Of a DNA stretch of 51,631 bases, positions 23,056-30,397 are shown piece after piece. Origin of the DNA: an uncultured Christensenella sp. (GTDB lineage Bacteria > Bacillota > Clostridia > Christensenellales > Borkfalkiaceae). The translations under genes and the position numbers were made by a program. The notes below the pieces were generated by a model. It ran no database searches. It saw nothing but the letters and a program-made list of their open reading frames with translations, and was not told the origin of the DNA. Numbering within the stretch: position 1 is the stretch's first letter; each line of letters begins with the position of its first letter. The stretch is from assembly GCA_910577055.1 (NCBI GenBank), contig CAJTKX010000006.1:1-51631 (forward strand). The letters run 5' to 3'.

Positions 23056-23901
23056 ATGTACGATTTAGCAATTATAGGCGGCGGACCCGCGGGGGTATCC
23101 GCTGCAATTAATGCAAAAATTTTAAATAAAAAATTCGTTTGGTTTACCTCGGGCGCGTCGTCGAAAAAAGTCGCTCGGGCAGAGCTTATCAAAAATTATC
23201 CCGCGCTTCCCGATATTTCGGGCGAGGGGCTTGCAAATGCTTTGAAGGAGCATACGGAAAGCCTTGGCATAGATATGACCGAAGAAATCATAACGGGCGT
23301 TTATCCCGCCGGCGATAAATTTTCACTGCTTGCCGGCAGTAACGTTTACGAGGCAAAAGCCGTAATTCTTTGTATCGGGGTTGAAGTTCAAAAACCCGTG
23401 GACGGCGAGGAACGACTTTTGGGACGCGGCGTAAGTTATTGCGCCACTTGCGACGGGCTTTTATATAGGGGCAAAAAAATAGCCGTTTACTGCACGGACA
23501 AGCGCTACGAAAGCGAAATAGAATTTCTTTGCTCGGTTGCCGAAAAAGCGTACGTTATGCCGCTATACAAGGGCTACGATATAAAGGCAAAAAACGCCGA
23601 AATTATTTTAAAATCGCCCGTAAAGTTCGTAGGCGACGAGCGTTTGACCGCAGTCGAGTATTCGGGCGGAAAGATAGAAGTTGACGGGGTTTTTGTGCTG
23701 AAAAGCGCGTTTTCACCCGCAACTTTGGTGCACGGCTTGAAGGTTGAGGACGGGCATATCCTCGTCAATAGAAAAATGGAAACCAATATTAATGGGTTGT
23801 TTGCCGCGGGCGACTGCACGGGCAGACCGTACCAATATATTAAAGCCGCGGGCGAGGGCAACGTTGCCGTACACTCGGCAATAGAGTATTTAAGCCGCTA
23901 A
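23056..23901 (+). CDS. thioredoxin reductase-like flavoprotein lacking the NADPH motif
   Basis: Start ATG 23056 after AAGGAG. The 281-residue protein has the FAD dinucleotide motif GGGPAGVSAAINA (8-20), the redox pair CATC (129-132) in SYCATCDG and the C-terminal FAD-binding GLFAAGDCTG. The NADPH-binding GxGxxA/S and HRR motifs of TrxB are absent: the segment reads VYCTDKRYESEIEFL (144-158), and later PLYKGYD. This matches the ferredoxin-dependent flavin thioredoxin reductases known from clostridia, which take electrons from reduced ferredoxin. The [FeFe] hydrogenase gene just upstream fits a ferredoxin economy. A small hairpin at 23013-23032 precedes the gene. Confidence 0.82.
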   Translation: MYDLAIIGGGPAGVSAAINAKILNKKFVWFTSGASSKKVARAELIKNYPALPDISGEGLANALKEHTESLGIDMTEEIITGVYPAGDKFSLLAGSNVYEAKAVILCIGVEVQKPVDGEERLLGRGVSYCATCDGLLYRGKKIAVYCTDKRYESEIEFLCSVAEKAYVMPLYKGYDIKAKNAEIILKSPVKFVGDERLTAVEYSGGKIEVDGVFVLKSAFSPATLVHGLKVEDGHILVNRKMETNINGLFAAGDCTGRPYQYIKAAGEGNVAVHSAIEYLSR

Positions 23902-23937
23902 TCGAATTGCTGCGCTTTATAATAAGCTTTTTATGAC

Positions 23938-23967
23938 GCGCTGCGTTTTTAAACGCGGCGCTTTTTT
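23938..23967 (+). terminator. terminator after the flavoprotein gene
   Basis: Stem GCGCTGCGTTT/AAACGCGGCGC (23938-23948, 23951-23961, one T-G pair), then TTTTTT. The prmA -35 box begins two bases after it. Confidence 0.8.
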
Positions 23968-23968
23968 C

Positions 23969-23997
23969 TTGCAATCAAACTGTTTAGGTGATAAAAT
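23969..23997 (+). promoter_or_regulatory. promoter of prmA operon, implying a leaderless mRNA
   Basis: TTGCAA (23969-23974), 17 bases, TAAAAT (23992-23997). The prmA ATG at 24004 is six bases after the -10 box, at the expected transcription start. The same TTGCAA -35 is used at tilS and the MATE gene. Confidence 0.6.
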
Positions 23998-24003
23998 AAA
24001 ACT

Positions 24004-24945
24004 ATGAAATTTACAGAACTTACTATACACACCACCACAGAGGGCAGCGAGCTTATCGCCGATATCCTTTGGCGGTACACAAATTACGGTGTTGCGATTT
24101 CCGACGTAAAGGACGTTATCGCGCTGCAACAAAATAAAGTTATGTATTGGGACTACATAGACGAAAATCTTCTTTCTTTTCGGCAAGACGTGCTTGTAAA
24201 AGCGTTTGTGCCCAAGGACGAAACGGCGGCAACCTTACCCAAAATACGCGCGGATTTCGAAGAGCTTTTAAAAAACTGCGCGGGGTTTACTGCGCTAGGT
24301 TCGCTTGAAACAACCTTGCGCGAGGTCGAAGGCGACGATTGGATTGAAATTTGGAAAACTCATTTCCGCCCCTTGCATATAGGCGAGCGCATCGTGGTCT
24401 GCCCCGAATGGATTGCTTACGATAAACAGCCGCATGAAGAGGTGGTTAAGCTTGACAGCAATATGGCGTTCGGCACGGGCGAGCACGAAACGACTTCAAT
24501 GTGCCTTAAACTTTTGCAAAAGTATCTTACGCCGTCAAGCGTTTGCATCGACGTAGGCTGTGGCAGCGGCATCCTCGGAATTTCCGCAATAAAGCTCGGT
24601 GCTAAATATGCGTATTTGACCGATATAGACTTTGTCGCGGTTGAAAGCGCAAAGCACAACTCGGAAATTAACGGCGTTGCCGATAAGGTGACGGTGGCGC
24701 ACTCTAACCTTTTGGATAACGCCGAAATTAAGGGCGATATTATGCTTGCGAACATTACCGCCGAAATTTTGTGCGGGCTTGCGCCGTCAATTCCCAAAAA
24801 CTTGAAGGCGGGCGGCACGCTTATTTTAAGCGGCATAATCGAAAGCCGACTTGAAACTGTAATTTCAGCCTTTTCTGCGCAAGGACTTAAATTGGAAAAA
24901 ACTTTGAAAGAGGGCGAGTGGCTTGCCCTATCGTTTAAATTATGA
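24004..24945 (+). CDS. prmA: ribosomal protein L11 methyltransferase
   Basis: SAM-dependent trimethylation of L11 lysines. The 313-residue protein has an N-terminal L11-binding domain (about 1-105) and a methyltransferase domain with MAFGTGEHETTSMCL (about 154-168), DVGCGSGILGI (about 183-193), DIDFVAVESA and MLANITAEIL (about 246-255). Full length. The stop overlaps the rsmE start (ATGA); prmA-rsmE-mtaB is a common clostridial order. Confidence 0.95.
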   Translation: MKFTELTIHTTTEGSELIADILWRYTNYGVAISDVKDVIALQQNKVMYWDYIDENLLSFRQDVLVKAFVPKDETAATLPKIRADFEELLKNCAGFTALGSLETTLREVEGDDWIEIWKTHFRPLHIGERIVVCPEWIAYDKQPHEEVVKLDSNMAFGTGEHETTSMCLKLLQKYLTPSSVCIDVGCGSGILGISAIKLGAKYAYLTDIDFVAVESAKHNSEINGVADKVTVAHSNLLDNAEIKGDIMLANITAEILCGLAPSIPKNLKAGGTLILSGIIESRLETVISAFSAQGLKLEKTLKEGEWLALSFKL

Positions 24946-25667
24946 GCGGACGTAAAAGATTTTTTATTGAAAAACTTAGCGGCGACGAAACCGAAGTATA
25001 CCTTGAAGGGGAAGAATTTATCCACGCAAAAACCGTTTTAAGGGTTGAAGAAGGCGCGGAGATTGTTCTTTTGGACGGTAGCGGAAAGGAGTATTTCGCA
25101 ATTGTCGCAAAAATTGAAAAACACCGTTTGATGGCACATATTATGGGGGCAATTACGGGGGAGAGGGAGCCTTTAACCCCTATTTACTTGTTGTGTGGAG
25201 CGCTAAAAGGTGACAAGACAGAGCTTATCGTTCAAAAGGCGACGGAGCTTGGAGTTGCCAAGATAGGCGTGTTTGTTTCGGAATACTGCTCGGCTTACAT
25301 AAACGAAAACAAAATCGAGCGGCTTAAAAAGGTCGCGAGGGAAGCCGCTAAGCAGTGCTTGCGCTCACGCGTGCCGGAAATCGAGTATTTCGATAATTTA
25401 GCGGGCGCGTTGAAGTCCGCGGAAGGCTTTAAAAATAAGTTGTTTGCTTGCGAGTTTTTGGAACAGTCTTGCGGGGATTTTGCCGGCTTGGAAGGTTCTA
25501 CCGCTGTAGTGGTTGGAAGCGAGGGCGGGTTTTCGCATAAAGAATACGAATTGTCGCAAGCCTTCGGATTTACGGGAATTTCCCTCGGCAAAAGAATTTT
25601 GCGCGCCGAAACCGCCGCAATAGCCGTATGCGCGTTGGCGGCGTACGCCCTCGGAGAGTTAAAATGA
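24942..25667 (+). CDS. rsmE: 16S rRNA (uracil-1498-N3)-methyltransferase
   Basis: Methylates U1498 of 16S rRNA. The 241-residue protein has a PUA-like N-terminus (HAKTVLRVEEGAEIVLLDG, about 28-46) and the SPOUT knot: KATELGVAKIGVF (about 97-109), VVGSEGGFSHKE (about 184-195) and SLGKRILRAETAAI (about 209-222). It is coupled by ATGA overlaps to both neighbours. Confidence 0.95.
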   Translation: MSGRKRFFIEKLSGDETEVYLEGEEFIHAKTVLRVEEGAEIVLLDGSGKEYFAIVAKIEKHRLMAHIMGAITGEREPLTPIYLLCGALKGDKTELIVQKATELGVAKIGVFVSEYCSAYINENKIERLKKVAREAAKQCLRSRVPEIEYFDNLAGALKSAEGFKNKLFACEFLEQSCGDFAGLEGSTAVVVGSEGGFSHKEYELSQAFGFTGISLGKRILRAETAAIAVCALAAYALGELK

Positions 25668-26890
25668 GGGCAGTTGTGTTTACTTTGGGGTGCAAGGTGA
25701 ACGAGGTGGAAAGCGCGTCTATTATGGCTACGCTTGAAAAGTTGGGCTGGGAAGTTTCGGATAAACTCTCTTACGCCGACGTTTTCGTTTTGAACACCTG
25801 CGCCGTCACCAAAGAGGCGGAAAAGAAGAGCCGCCAACTTGTTGCCCGCGCGCGCAAGTTTAACCCCGAAGCACAAATTTTTGTTTGCGGCTGTGCCTCG
25901 GAAAAAGACAAGGCGGCGTACGAAGAAAAAGGAGTTGCTTTCGTCGGCGGGGCAAGGGACAAAGGTGAAATTATTTCTGCGATTGCAAGCCGTTACGGGT
26001 GCGAAGATACGGGACTATCGTTCCCCAAGCAGACCAAAACCCGAGCTTTCATTAAAATACAAGACGGGTGTAACAACTTTTGTTCTTATTGCATAATTCC
26101 TTATTTGCGCGGACGGGAAAAATCGCGGAAAGTCGAGGATATATTGGGGGAAATCGCAAAAACCGACTGTCCCGAAGTTGTTCTGAACGGCATAAATATT
26201 TCATCGTACGGTTATGAAAATACGACCCTTTGCGACCTTATACGCGCTATGTCAAACATTGATAAACGCGTGCGGCTCGGGTCGTTGGAATGCAACATAG
26301 TTACCGAAGAATTTTTGACCGCGCTAAAGGGTTTAAAGGACTTTGCGCCGCAGTTTCATCTTTCGTTGCAGAGCGGTTCGACAGCCGTATTAAAGGCAAT
26401 GAATAGGCACTACACACGCGAAGATTATATTGAAAAGTGCCGCTTAATTTACGGATATTTCTCCGACGCGGCTATAACCACCGATATTATTGCGGGGTTT
26501 GCGACCGAAACTGAGGAGGACTTTGAAAAAAGTCTGTCCATAATCGAGGAAGTCGGGTTTGCGCGTGTGCATGCATTTGCGTTTTCCCCACGCGAAGGAA
26601 CGGTTGCTTTTAAGCTGAAAGACTTGCCGCCGGAGGTAAAAAGCGAGCGGTTGCATATGCTGTTGGCGGCCGGCGAAGTTGCCTCGAAAAGATATATTCG
26701 GAAGTTTTTAAACAAACCCGCGGACTTTATAGCCGAGGAGTATTCAGACGGGTTCACAACGGGATACACCCCCAACTATATTAAAGTTTACGCGCCTTTG
26801 TGCCTCGACTGCGGCAAAAAATACGGTGTGGAGCCGACGGAAATTTTTAAGGACGGCGCTTATGCGAAAATTATCGGGACAAAGGATTAA
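25664..26890 (+). CDS. mtaB: tRNA t6A37 methylthiotransferase
   Basis: Radical-SAM enzyme that adds a methylthio group to t6A37 of ANN-decoding tRNAs. Start chosen at ATG 25664, overlapping the rsmE stop; the 408-residue protein then begins with MRAVVFTLGCKVN. First [4Fe-4S] cluster ligands are near C10, C46 and C75; the radical-SAM cluster is C136, C140 and C143 in DGCNNFCSYC. A TRAM-like end follows (FIAEEYSDGFTTGYTPNYIKVY). It overlaps the protease gene by 29 bases. Confidence 0.93.
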   Translation: MRAVVFTLGCKVNEVESASIMATLEKLGWEVSDKLSYADVFVLNTCAVTKEAEKKSRQLVARARKFNPEAQIFVCGCASEKDKAAYEEKGVAFVGGARDKGEIISAIASRYGCEDTGLSFPKQTKTRAFIKIQDGCNNFCSYCIIPYLRGREKSRKVEDILGEIAKTDCPEVVLNGINISSYGYENTTLCDLIRAMSNIDKRVRLGSLECNIVTEEFLTALKGLKDFAPQFHLSLQSGSTAVLKAMNRHYTREDYIEKCRLIYGYFSDAAITTDIIAGFATETEEDFEKSLSIIEEVGFARVHAFAFSPREGTVAFKLKDLPPEVKSERLHMLLAAGEVASKRYIRKFLNKPADFIAEEYSDGFTTGYTPNYIKVYAPLCLDCGKKYGVEPTEIFKDGAYAKIIGTKD

Positions 26891-28574
26891 ATATTTTTTT
26901 AAAGAAACTTTCCGTCCGCACTCCAAAGACGAGTACGCCGAAGTTTTTACGCGCGGACTTAAAGAAAATTGCGGCGAAAGCGTTGCAAGAAAGCTGCCTT
27001 GGCTTTATATACGCGTGTTTGCGCTGAATTTGATTTTGTTCGCCGTTTTGGTGTTTTCATATCGGCTTGCGCGTTATTCCGCGGACTACGTTACGGCGAT
27101 ATTGTTCGGCGGGCTGTTATTTAATATTCCGCTTTTTGTTTTCTTTTACGAGCTGTATCCCAAGCGCGATTTCAGTATGTTGAAGCTTTTCGCAGTGCTT
27201 ATTATCGGCGGGGTGCTGTCAACTGTAATAATCGTGTTCGGGTACGAGTACATTTACAGCACCGTAAACGAGCCTAACGTGTGGATTTCAACGCTATGGG
27301 TAGGGTTTTGGGAAGAGCTTGTAAAGGGCGCGGTAGCCATTGCGACGATTGCGCTGCTTCGTAAACGGAACCCGTTTTTATGCTTTTTAATCGGTTTTGC
27401 CGTGGGTACGGGATACTCGTTTACGGAAGATTTGGGCTATATTTATTCCCTGTCGCGCTCGTCCGGCATTGCTTGGTTGGTTTTAACTTCGATAGGCCGC
27501 GGGCTGTCGTGCGTGTGCTCGCACGCGCCGTGGACAGCCATGATTTGTTGGGCTTTTGCCAAATTCAAAAAGCCGTTTATTAACTTCCGATTTTACGGCG
27601 TTATGATTGCAATGATGGCTTTGCACTACTTTGCCGATGTTCCGTTTTTTGACAAAAACCTTGACATATTAAGGGGTATAACGGTTGGTTGGGTTATAGA
27701 AGCGGCGGTTGTAATCTCTATTTTCGTTATAGTTTTCTTTGCGCTTAAAAGCTCTTTTAAGGAGATTTACTCGGACGGAAAACCCGAGTACCCGCAAGCC
27801 GAAATTTTGAGCGAGCGTGCAAAGCTTTTGCAAGCGGCGAACTTAACGGCAACGGTTTGTGCGGCGGCGATGTGTGTTTTTGTCTTTGCGGGCTGCTCGA
27901 TTACTGCGGGCGAAAGGGCAGTATACAAAAAAATTTACGACGATGACGCTTTTATCGGGTTCGTTCAGCAAGGTTTGGTTTTCAACTTCGATTTGAAAAG
28001 GAAGTATAACGCCGAGATTGAGAATTATTCGGAATTCTTTTCGGAAGGAGTGCGGCGAGGCGCAACGCAAAAGGTTAGTGACGGGGAGTACGATTATTTT
28101 TATGTTTATGCCTTCGGTGAGGACGAAACGCCCGTGCTTACGAACTTAGCCGTTAAAGTGGATAACGATTTGCACTATTTGAATCGGTTTTTAATTTATG
28201 AAGATTATTCATTAATAAATTACGGCTATCCGTCAAATTACAGACCGATAGACGACAGCTTGTGGGGCGAAGGCGACGATAACGGCGAGGAAGGCGACGA
28301 CGGCGAAGAACCGCCCGTTGAGGAGCCGCCTACCGAAGAACCGCCCGTTGAGGAGGTTAAGCCTTTAAAGGTCGTCAGCTTTTTCAATATAAGCTCGGCA
28401 AGGTGCAAGTACTCGCTTGAAGAGGGGTGCTTCGAGGTTGCAACCGACGACAAAGAGTTTGTCGGGCTGGGCAGTGTTATTTCGCTTGCGGCGCTTTTTG
28501 GCACGACTCTGATTGGCGGCGGCGCGGCGTTTATAACTTTGAAAATAAAAGCAAGGAGAAAGGAAGATGCTTGA
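26862..28574 (+). CDS. PrsW-family intramembrane protease with extracytoplasmic extension
   Basis: Start ATG 26862, eight bases after AAGGA inside mtaB. The 570-residue protein has about eight membrane helices in its first 320 residues with the glutamic-protease motifs: EELVK (151-155), FTE (187-189), and histidines in SHAPW and ALHYFAD. In B. subtilis PrsW makes the first cut in the RsiW anti-sigma factor. Unusual addition: after a helix with a lipobox-like AGC (about 330-350) comes a 190-residue extracytoplasmic region with an acidic Pro-rich run (repeated EEPPxEEPP-type units, about 475-505) and a last helix (about 540-562). The addition may be a sensor or tether. Coupled to the HIT gene. 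Confidence 0.85.
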   Translation: MRKLSGQRIKYFFKETFRPHSKDEYAEVFTRGLKENCGESVARKLPWLYIRVFALNLILFAVLVFSYRLARYSADYVTAILFGGLLFNIPLFVFFYELYPKRDFSMLKLFAVLIIGGVLSTVIIVFGYEYIYSTVNEPNVWISTLWVGFWEELVKGAVAIATIALLRKRNPFLCFLIGFAVGTGYSFTEDLGYIYSLSRSSGIAWLVLTSIGRGLSCVCSHAPWTAMICWAFAKFKKPFINFRFYGVMIAMMALHYFADVPFFDKNLDILRGITVGWVIEAAVVISIFVIVFFALKSSFKEIYSDGKPEYPQAEILSERAKLLQAANLTATVCAAAMCVFVFAGCSITAGERAVYKKIYDDDAFIGFVQQGLVFNFDLKRKYNAEIENYSEFFSEGVRRGATQKVSDGEYDYFYVYAFGEDETPVLTNLAVKVDNDLHYLNRFLIYEDYSLINYGYPSNYRPIDDSLWGEGDDNGEEGDDGEEPPVEEPPTEEPPVEEVKPLKVVSFFNISSARCKYSLEEGCFEVATDDKEFVGLGSVISLAALFGTTLIGGGAAFITLKIKARRKEDA

Positions 28575-28905
28575 CAATAATTGTGTATTTTGCAAAATCA
28601 TAAGGGGAGAAATTCCTTCTGCAAAGGTGTACGAGGACGATAAGATGCTCGTCTTTAAGGATATCGAACCCAAGGCTAAGGTGCACCTTTTGGCGGTGCC
28701 GAAAAATCACTTTAAGTTGCTTTCCGATATGGATGAACAACGTGCGGAAACCATCAAATATATGCTTGAAAAAATACCCGAAATCGCCAAGGAAAACGGC
28801 TTAATTAACGGGTATCGGCTTGTAATAAATCAAGGGGACGACGCCGGACAAACGGTGTTCCATTTGCATATTCATATTTTGGGCGGGGAAACGCTAAGCT
28901 GGTGA
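28567..28905 (+). CDS. HIT-family nucleotide-binding protein
   Basis: A 112-residue histidine-triad protein of the HINT type. CVFCKIIRGEIPS (6-18) is the common zinc-type N-terminus, and HLHIHILGG (99-107) contains the catalytic triad H99-x-H101-x-H103. The family hydrolyses purine nucleotide phosphoramidates; the physiological substrate is unsettled. It overlaps the protease gene by eight bases and ends the prmA operon. Confidence 0.95.
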   Translation: MLDNNCVFCKIIRGEIPSAKVYEDDKMLVFKDIEPKAKVHLLAVPKNHFKLLSDMDEQRAETIKYMLEKIPEIAKENGLINGYRLVINQGDDAGQTVFHLHIHILGGETLSW

Positions 28906-28933
28906 TTGGTGCCCGAATATGCTTGAAATAACG
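28905..28933 (-). repeat. dispersed intergenic repeat, copy C
   Basis: Read on the - strand: GCGTTATTTCAAGCATATTC then GGGCACCAAT, matching copies A and B apart from the central CAA for GCG and one inserted G. It starts at the HIT stop codon and lies next to the bidirectional terminator. Confidence 0.55.
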
Positions 28934-28940
28934 CTATTTT

Positions 28941-28975
28941 AAAGGCGGCGGAGATTATCTCCGCCGCCTTTTATA
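28941..28975. terminator. bidirectional terminator between HIT and WYL genes
   Basis: Thirteen-base perfect stem AAAGGCGGCGGAG/CTCCGCCGCCTTT (28941-28953, 28959-28971), ATTAT loop, T-rich on both strands. Its right arm touches the stop codon of the convergent WYL gene. Confidence 0.85.
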
Positions 28976-29891
28976 TATCTTCCGCGATTTTTCTTGCCGC
29001 TGCCTTGACCTTATCTTTCAATTCGGTCGGCGAGCCCACCTTTACCGCGCCGCCGTAGCTTAAAATTTTGTTTACAAGCGTATCGTCGTTCGGTAACGTA
29101 AGCGTTGCTACAAAACCGTTTCCGCGCGGCTCGATATTGTCTATGCCAAGCCACTCTTCCGCATCGGGAAGTGAGCTTTTTTCTATTATGAAGGTAACCT
29201 CTATAAGCTCGTCGTCGCTGTGCTTGAAATTCAAATCGATATCGTCGCGGGTAAATTCTTTCTTTTTAAAGTTTTTGCCCGTAAAAGCGGCGGACTTTAT
29301 TCTGCCTATTTTAAAAGTTCGGAACTCTTGTTTGGTGTGGCAGAAAGCCCAAACGTACCAAACGTTTTGTTTAAGTATCAAAACGTGCGGGTCGATGATA
29401 CGCTTGCTGTGCTTGCCTCCGCGCGAAATGTAGTCTATCAAAAGGCTTTTGCTGTCGTTTACGGCTTGTTCGCAGACCCGCATTTTTTCGGAGAATTTAA
29501 CGTTGCCGCCCCAAGCGCCTCCGTCAACTATCACGTTGCCGCAAACGGATAACTCTAACTTTTCTATCTTTTGGCGGCTTTCAAGCTTTTCCTTTGCGGA
29601 AATCACGCTTTCGTCGGAAATTTGCGAAGCCATAGCGTCAAGCGCGTTCAAAGTGGCGGCGTATTCTTCACGCGTGAAGTAACCCGTGGGTAGGCGGAAA
29701 GTGTCGGCAACGGTTATGCCGCCGTATCGTCCGCGCGCAACGTCTATCGGTACCCCGCAAACCGTCAGCTCCTCGATATATCTGTACACACTGCGAACCG
29801 AAACTTCGTATCTGCGCGCAATCTCGGTCGCGGTAACCTTGCGTCGTTGCAATAGCAGCATTAAAATTTTAAGCATAACGTTGTATTTCAT
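28971..29891 (-). CDS. WYL-domain transcriptional regulator
   Basis: A 306-residue YafY-type protein: an N-terminal HTH (about 8-55, VTATEIARRYEVSVRSVYRYIEEL) and a central WYL domain (about 135-215, with PHVLILKQNVWYVWAFC), then a C-terminal WCX-like region (LPDAEEWLGIDN ... GNGFVATLTLP). WYL domains bind ligands, often nucleotides or nucleic-acid fragments. It is divergent from two tiny genes, with an inverted repeat on its own -35 box, which suggests it regulates itself and that pair. Ligand unknown. Confidence 0.9.
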   Translation of the reverse strand: MKYNVMLKILMLLLQRRKVTATEIARRYEVSVRSVYRYIEELTVCGVPIDVARGRYGGITVADTFRLPTGYFTREEYAATLNALDAMASQISDESVISAKEKLESRQKIEKLELSVCGNVIVDGGAWGGNVKFSEKMRVCEQAVNDSKSLLIDYISRGGKHSKRIIDPHVLILKQNVWYVWAFCHTKQEFRTFKIGRIKSAAFTGKNFKKKEFTRDDIDLNFKHSDDELIEVTFIIEKSSLPDAEEWLGIDNIEPRGNGFVATLTLPNDDTLVNKILSYGGAVKVGSPTELKDKVKAAARKIAEDI

Positions 29892-29961
29892 CGTAATATC
29901 CCCGGCTTGTCCGACGTATAATAAACCGTTCGAAGAAAAAATTTGAATATTTTTTTAAAAA

Positions 29962-29990
29962 ATTTTATCATATATGACAATAGCTGTCAA
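29962..29990 (-). promoter_or_regulatory. promoter of the WYL regulator
   Basis: On the - strand TTGACA (29985-29990), 17 bases, TAAAAT (29962-29967). The leader is about 60 bases and AT-rich, with GGGGAT before the ATG. Confidence 0.65.
29975..29989. promoter_or_regulatory. candidate operator in the WYL/small-gene intergenic region
   Basis: Perfect inverted repeat TGACA-ATAGC-TGTCA covering most of the WYL -35 box and lying just upstream of a TATAAT (30001-30006) that serves the divergent small genes. Well placed for a regulator controlling both directions. Confidence 0.4.
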
Positions 29991-30038
29991 GTATTATCGC
30001 TATAATACAGCTTGTAAACGATGCGGGAGGAACAAAAA

Positions 30039-30224
30039 ATGAACTTTACGGCATATATTGAAAGACAGAAGGGTTTAATAAGAGAACGCCACGAAGGAGA
30101 GTTGTTTCTTTTGGATAAAGGTGAAGTTATATCCGTTAACGATAACGATAAATTGTTTGAGGAGCTTGATAGGGTGAAGGGGCTTAACACCCGCGAGAGG
30201 TTGTGTTTTAGGAGGGCTGTATGA
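30039..30224 (+). CDS. hypothetical 61-residue protein
   Basis: Start ATG 30039, seven bases after GGGAGGAAC; an earlier in-frame ATG at 30021 would include the ribosome site. TATAAT at 30001-30006 supplies a -10 box. The protein is soluble, charged and without Cys clusters or signal peptide: MNFTAYIERQKGL, then EGELFLLDKGEVISVNDNDK and an Arg-rich end. No family recognised. Its stop overlaps the start of the 26-codon gene (ATGA), so the two are co-translated, and the WYL regulator is divergent. Function unknown; the strong signals argue it is real. Confidence 0.6.
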   Translation: MNFTAYIERQKGLIRERHEGELFLLDKGEVISVNDNDKLFEELDRVKGLNTRERLCFRRAV

Positions 30225-30301
30225 TAGAATTTATTAAAAAGGCTGCCAAAATTACCGTTGTAAGCACTGCGGCTGTGGCAATAATAGCGCTGTTGTTTTA
30301 A
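30221..30301 (+). CDS. 26-residue single-helix membrane peptide
   Basis: Reads MIEFIKKAAKITVVSTAAVA, then IIALLF. A short basic amphipathic start (KKAAK) leads into a hydrophobic helix that reaches the C-terminus. It has its own ribosome site GGAGGG (30211-30216), overlaps the preceding stop by ATGA, and is followed by two strong hairpins. Such peptides can be regulators of membrane complexes or toxin-like; nothing here decides between these. Inferred to be membrane-inserted. Confidence 0.55.
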   Translation: MIEFIKKAAKITVVSTAAVAIIALLF

Positions 30302-30311
30302 TCGGTAAGAG

Positions 30312-30340
30312 GGCGTCGGGCGCAAAATGCGCCCGACGCC
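30312..30340 (+). terminator. first hairpin after the small genes
   Basis: Twelve-base perfect stem GGCGTCGGGCGC/GCGCCCGACGCC with AAAAT loop (30312-30340), 11 bases after the 26-codon gene. No T run, so it may act as an RNA-stabilising hairpin or as the first of a pair. Confidence 0.6.
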
Positions 30341-30346
30341 TACAAG

Positions 30347-30392
30347 TAGCCCGCCCGCGGAGATTTCCGCGGGCGGGCTATATTTAATTTTT
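30347..30392. terminator. second hairpin, terminator between small genes and ABC operon
   Basis: Fourteen-base perfect stem TAGCCCGCCCGCGG/CCGCGGGCGGGCTA (30347-30360, 30367-30380), then TATTTAATTTTT on the + strand. It lies just past the stop of the convergent permease gene, so it may serve both directions. Confidence 0.75.
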
Positions 30393-30397
30393 AGCTG

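Noticed and set aside
28261..28362. short tandem repeat in the PrsW-like gene as a possible CRISPR or satellite
   Set aside because: The repeat is the in-frame EEPP-type low-complexity coding segment; there are no spacers.
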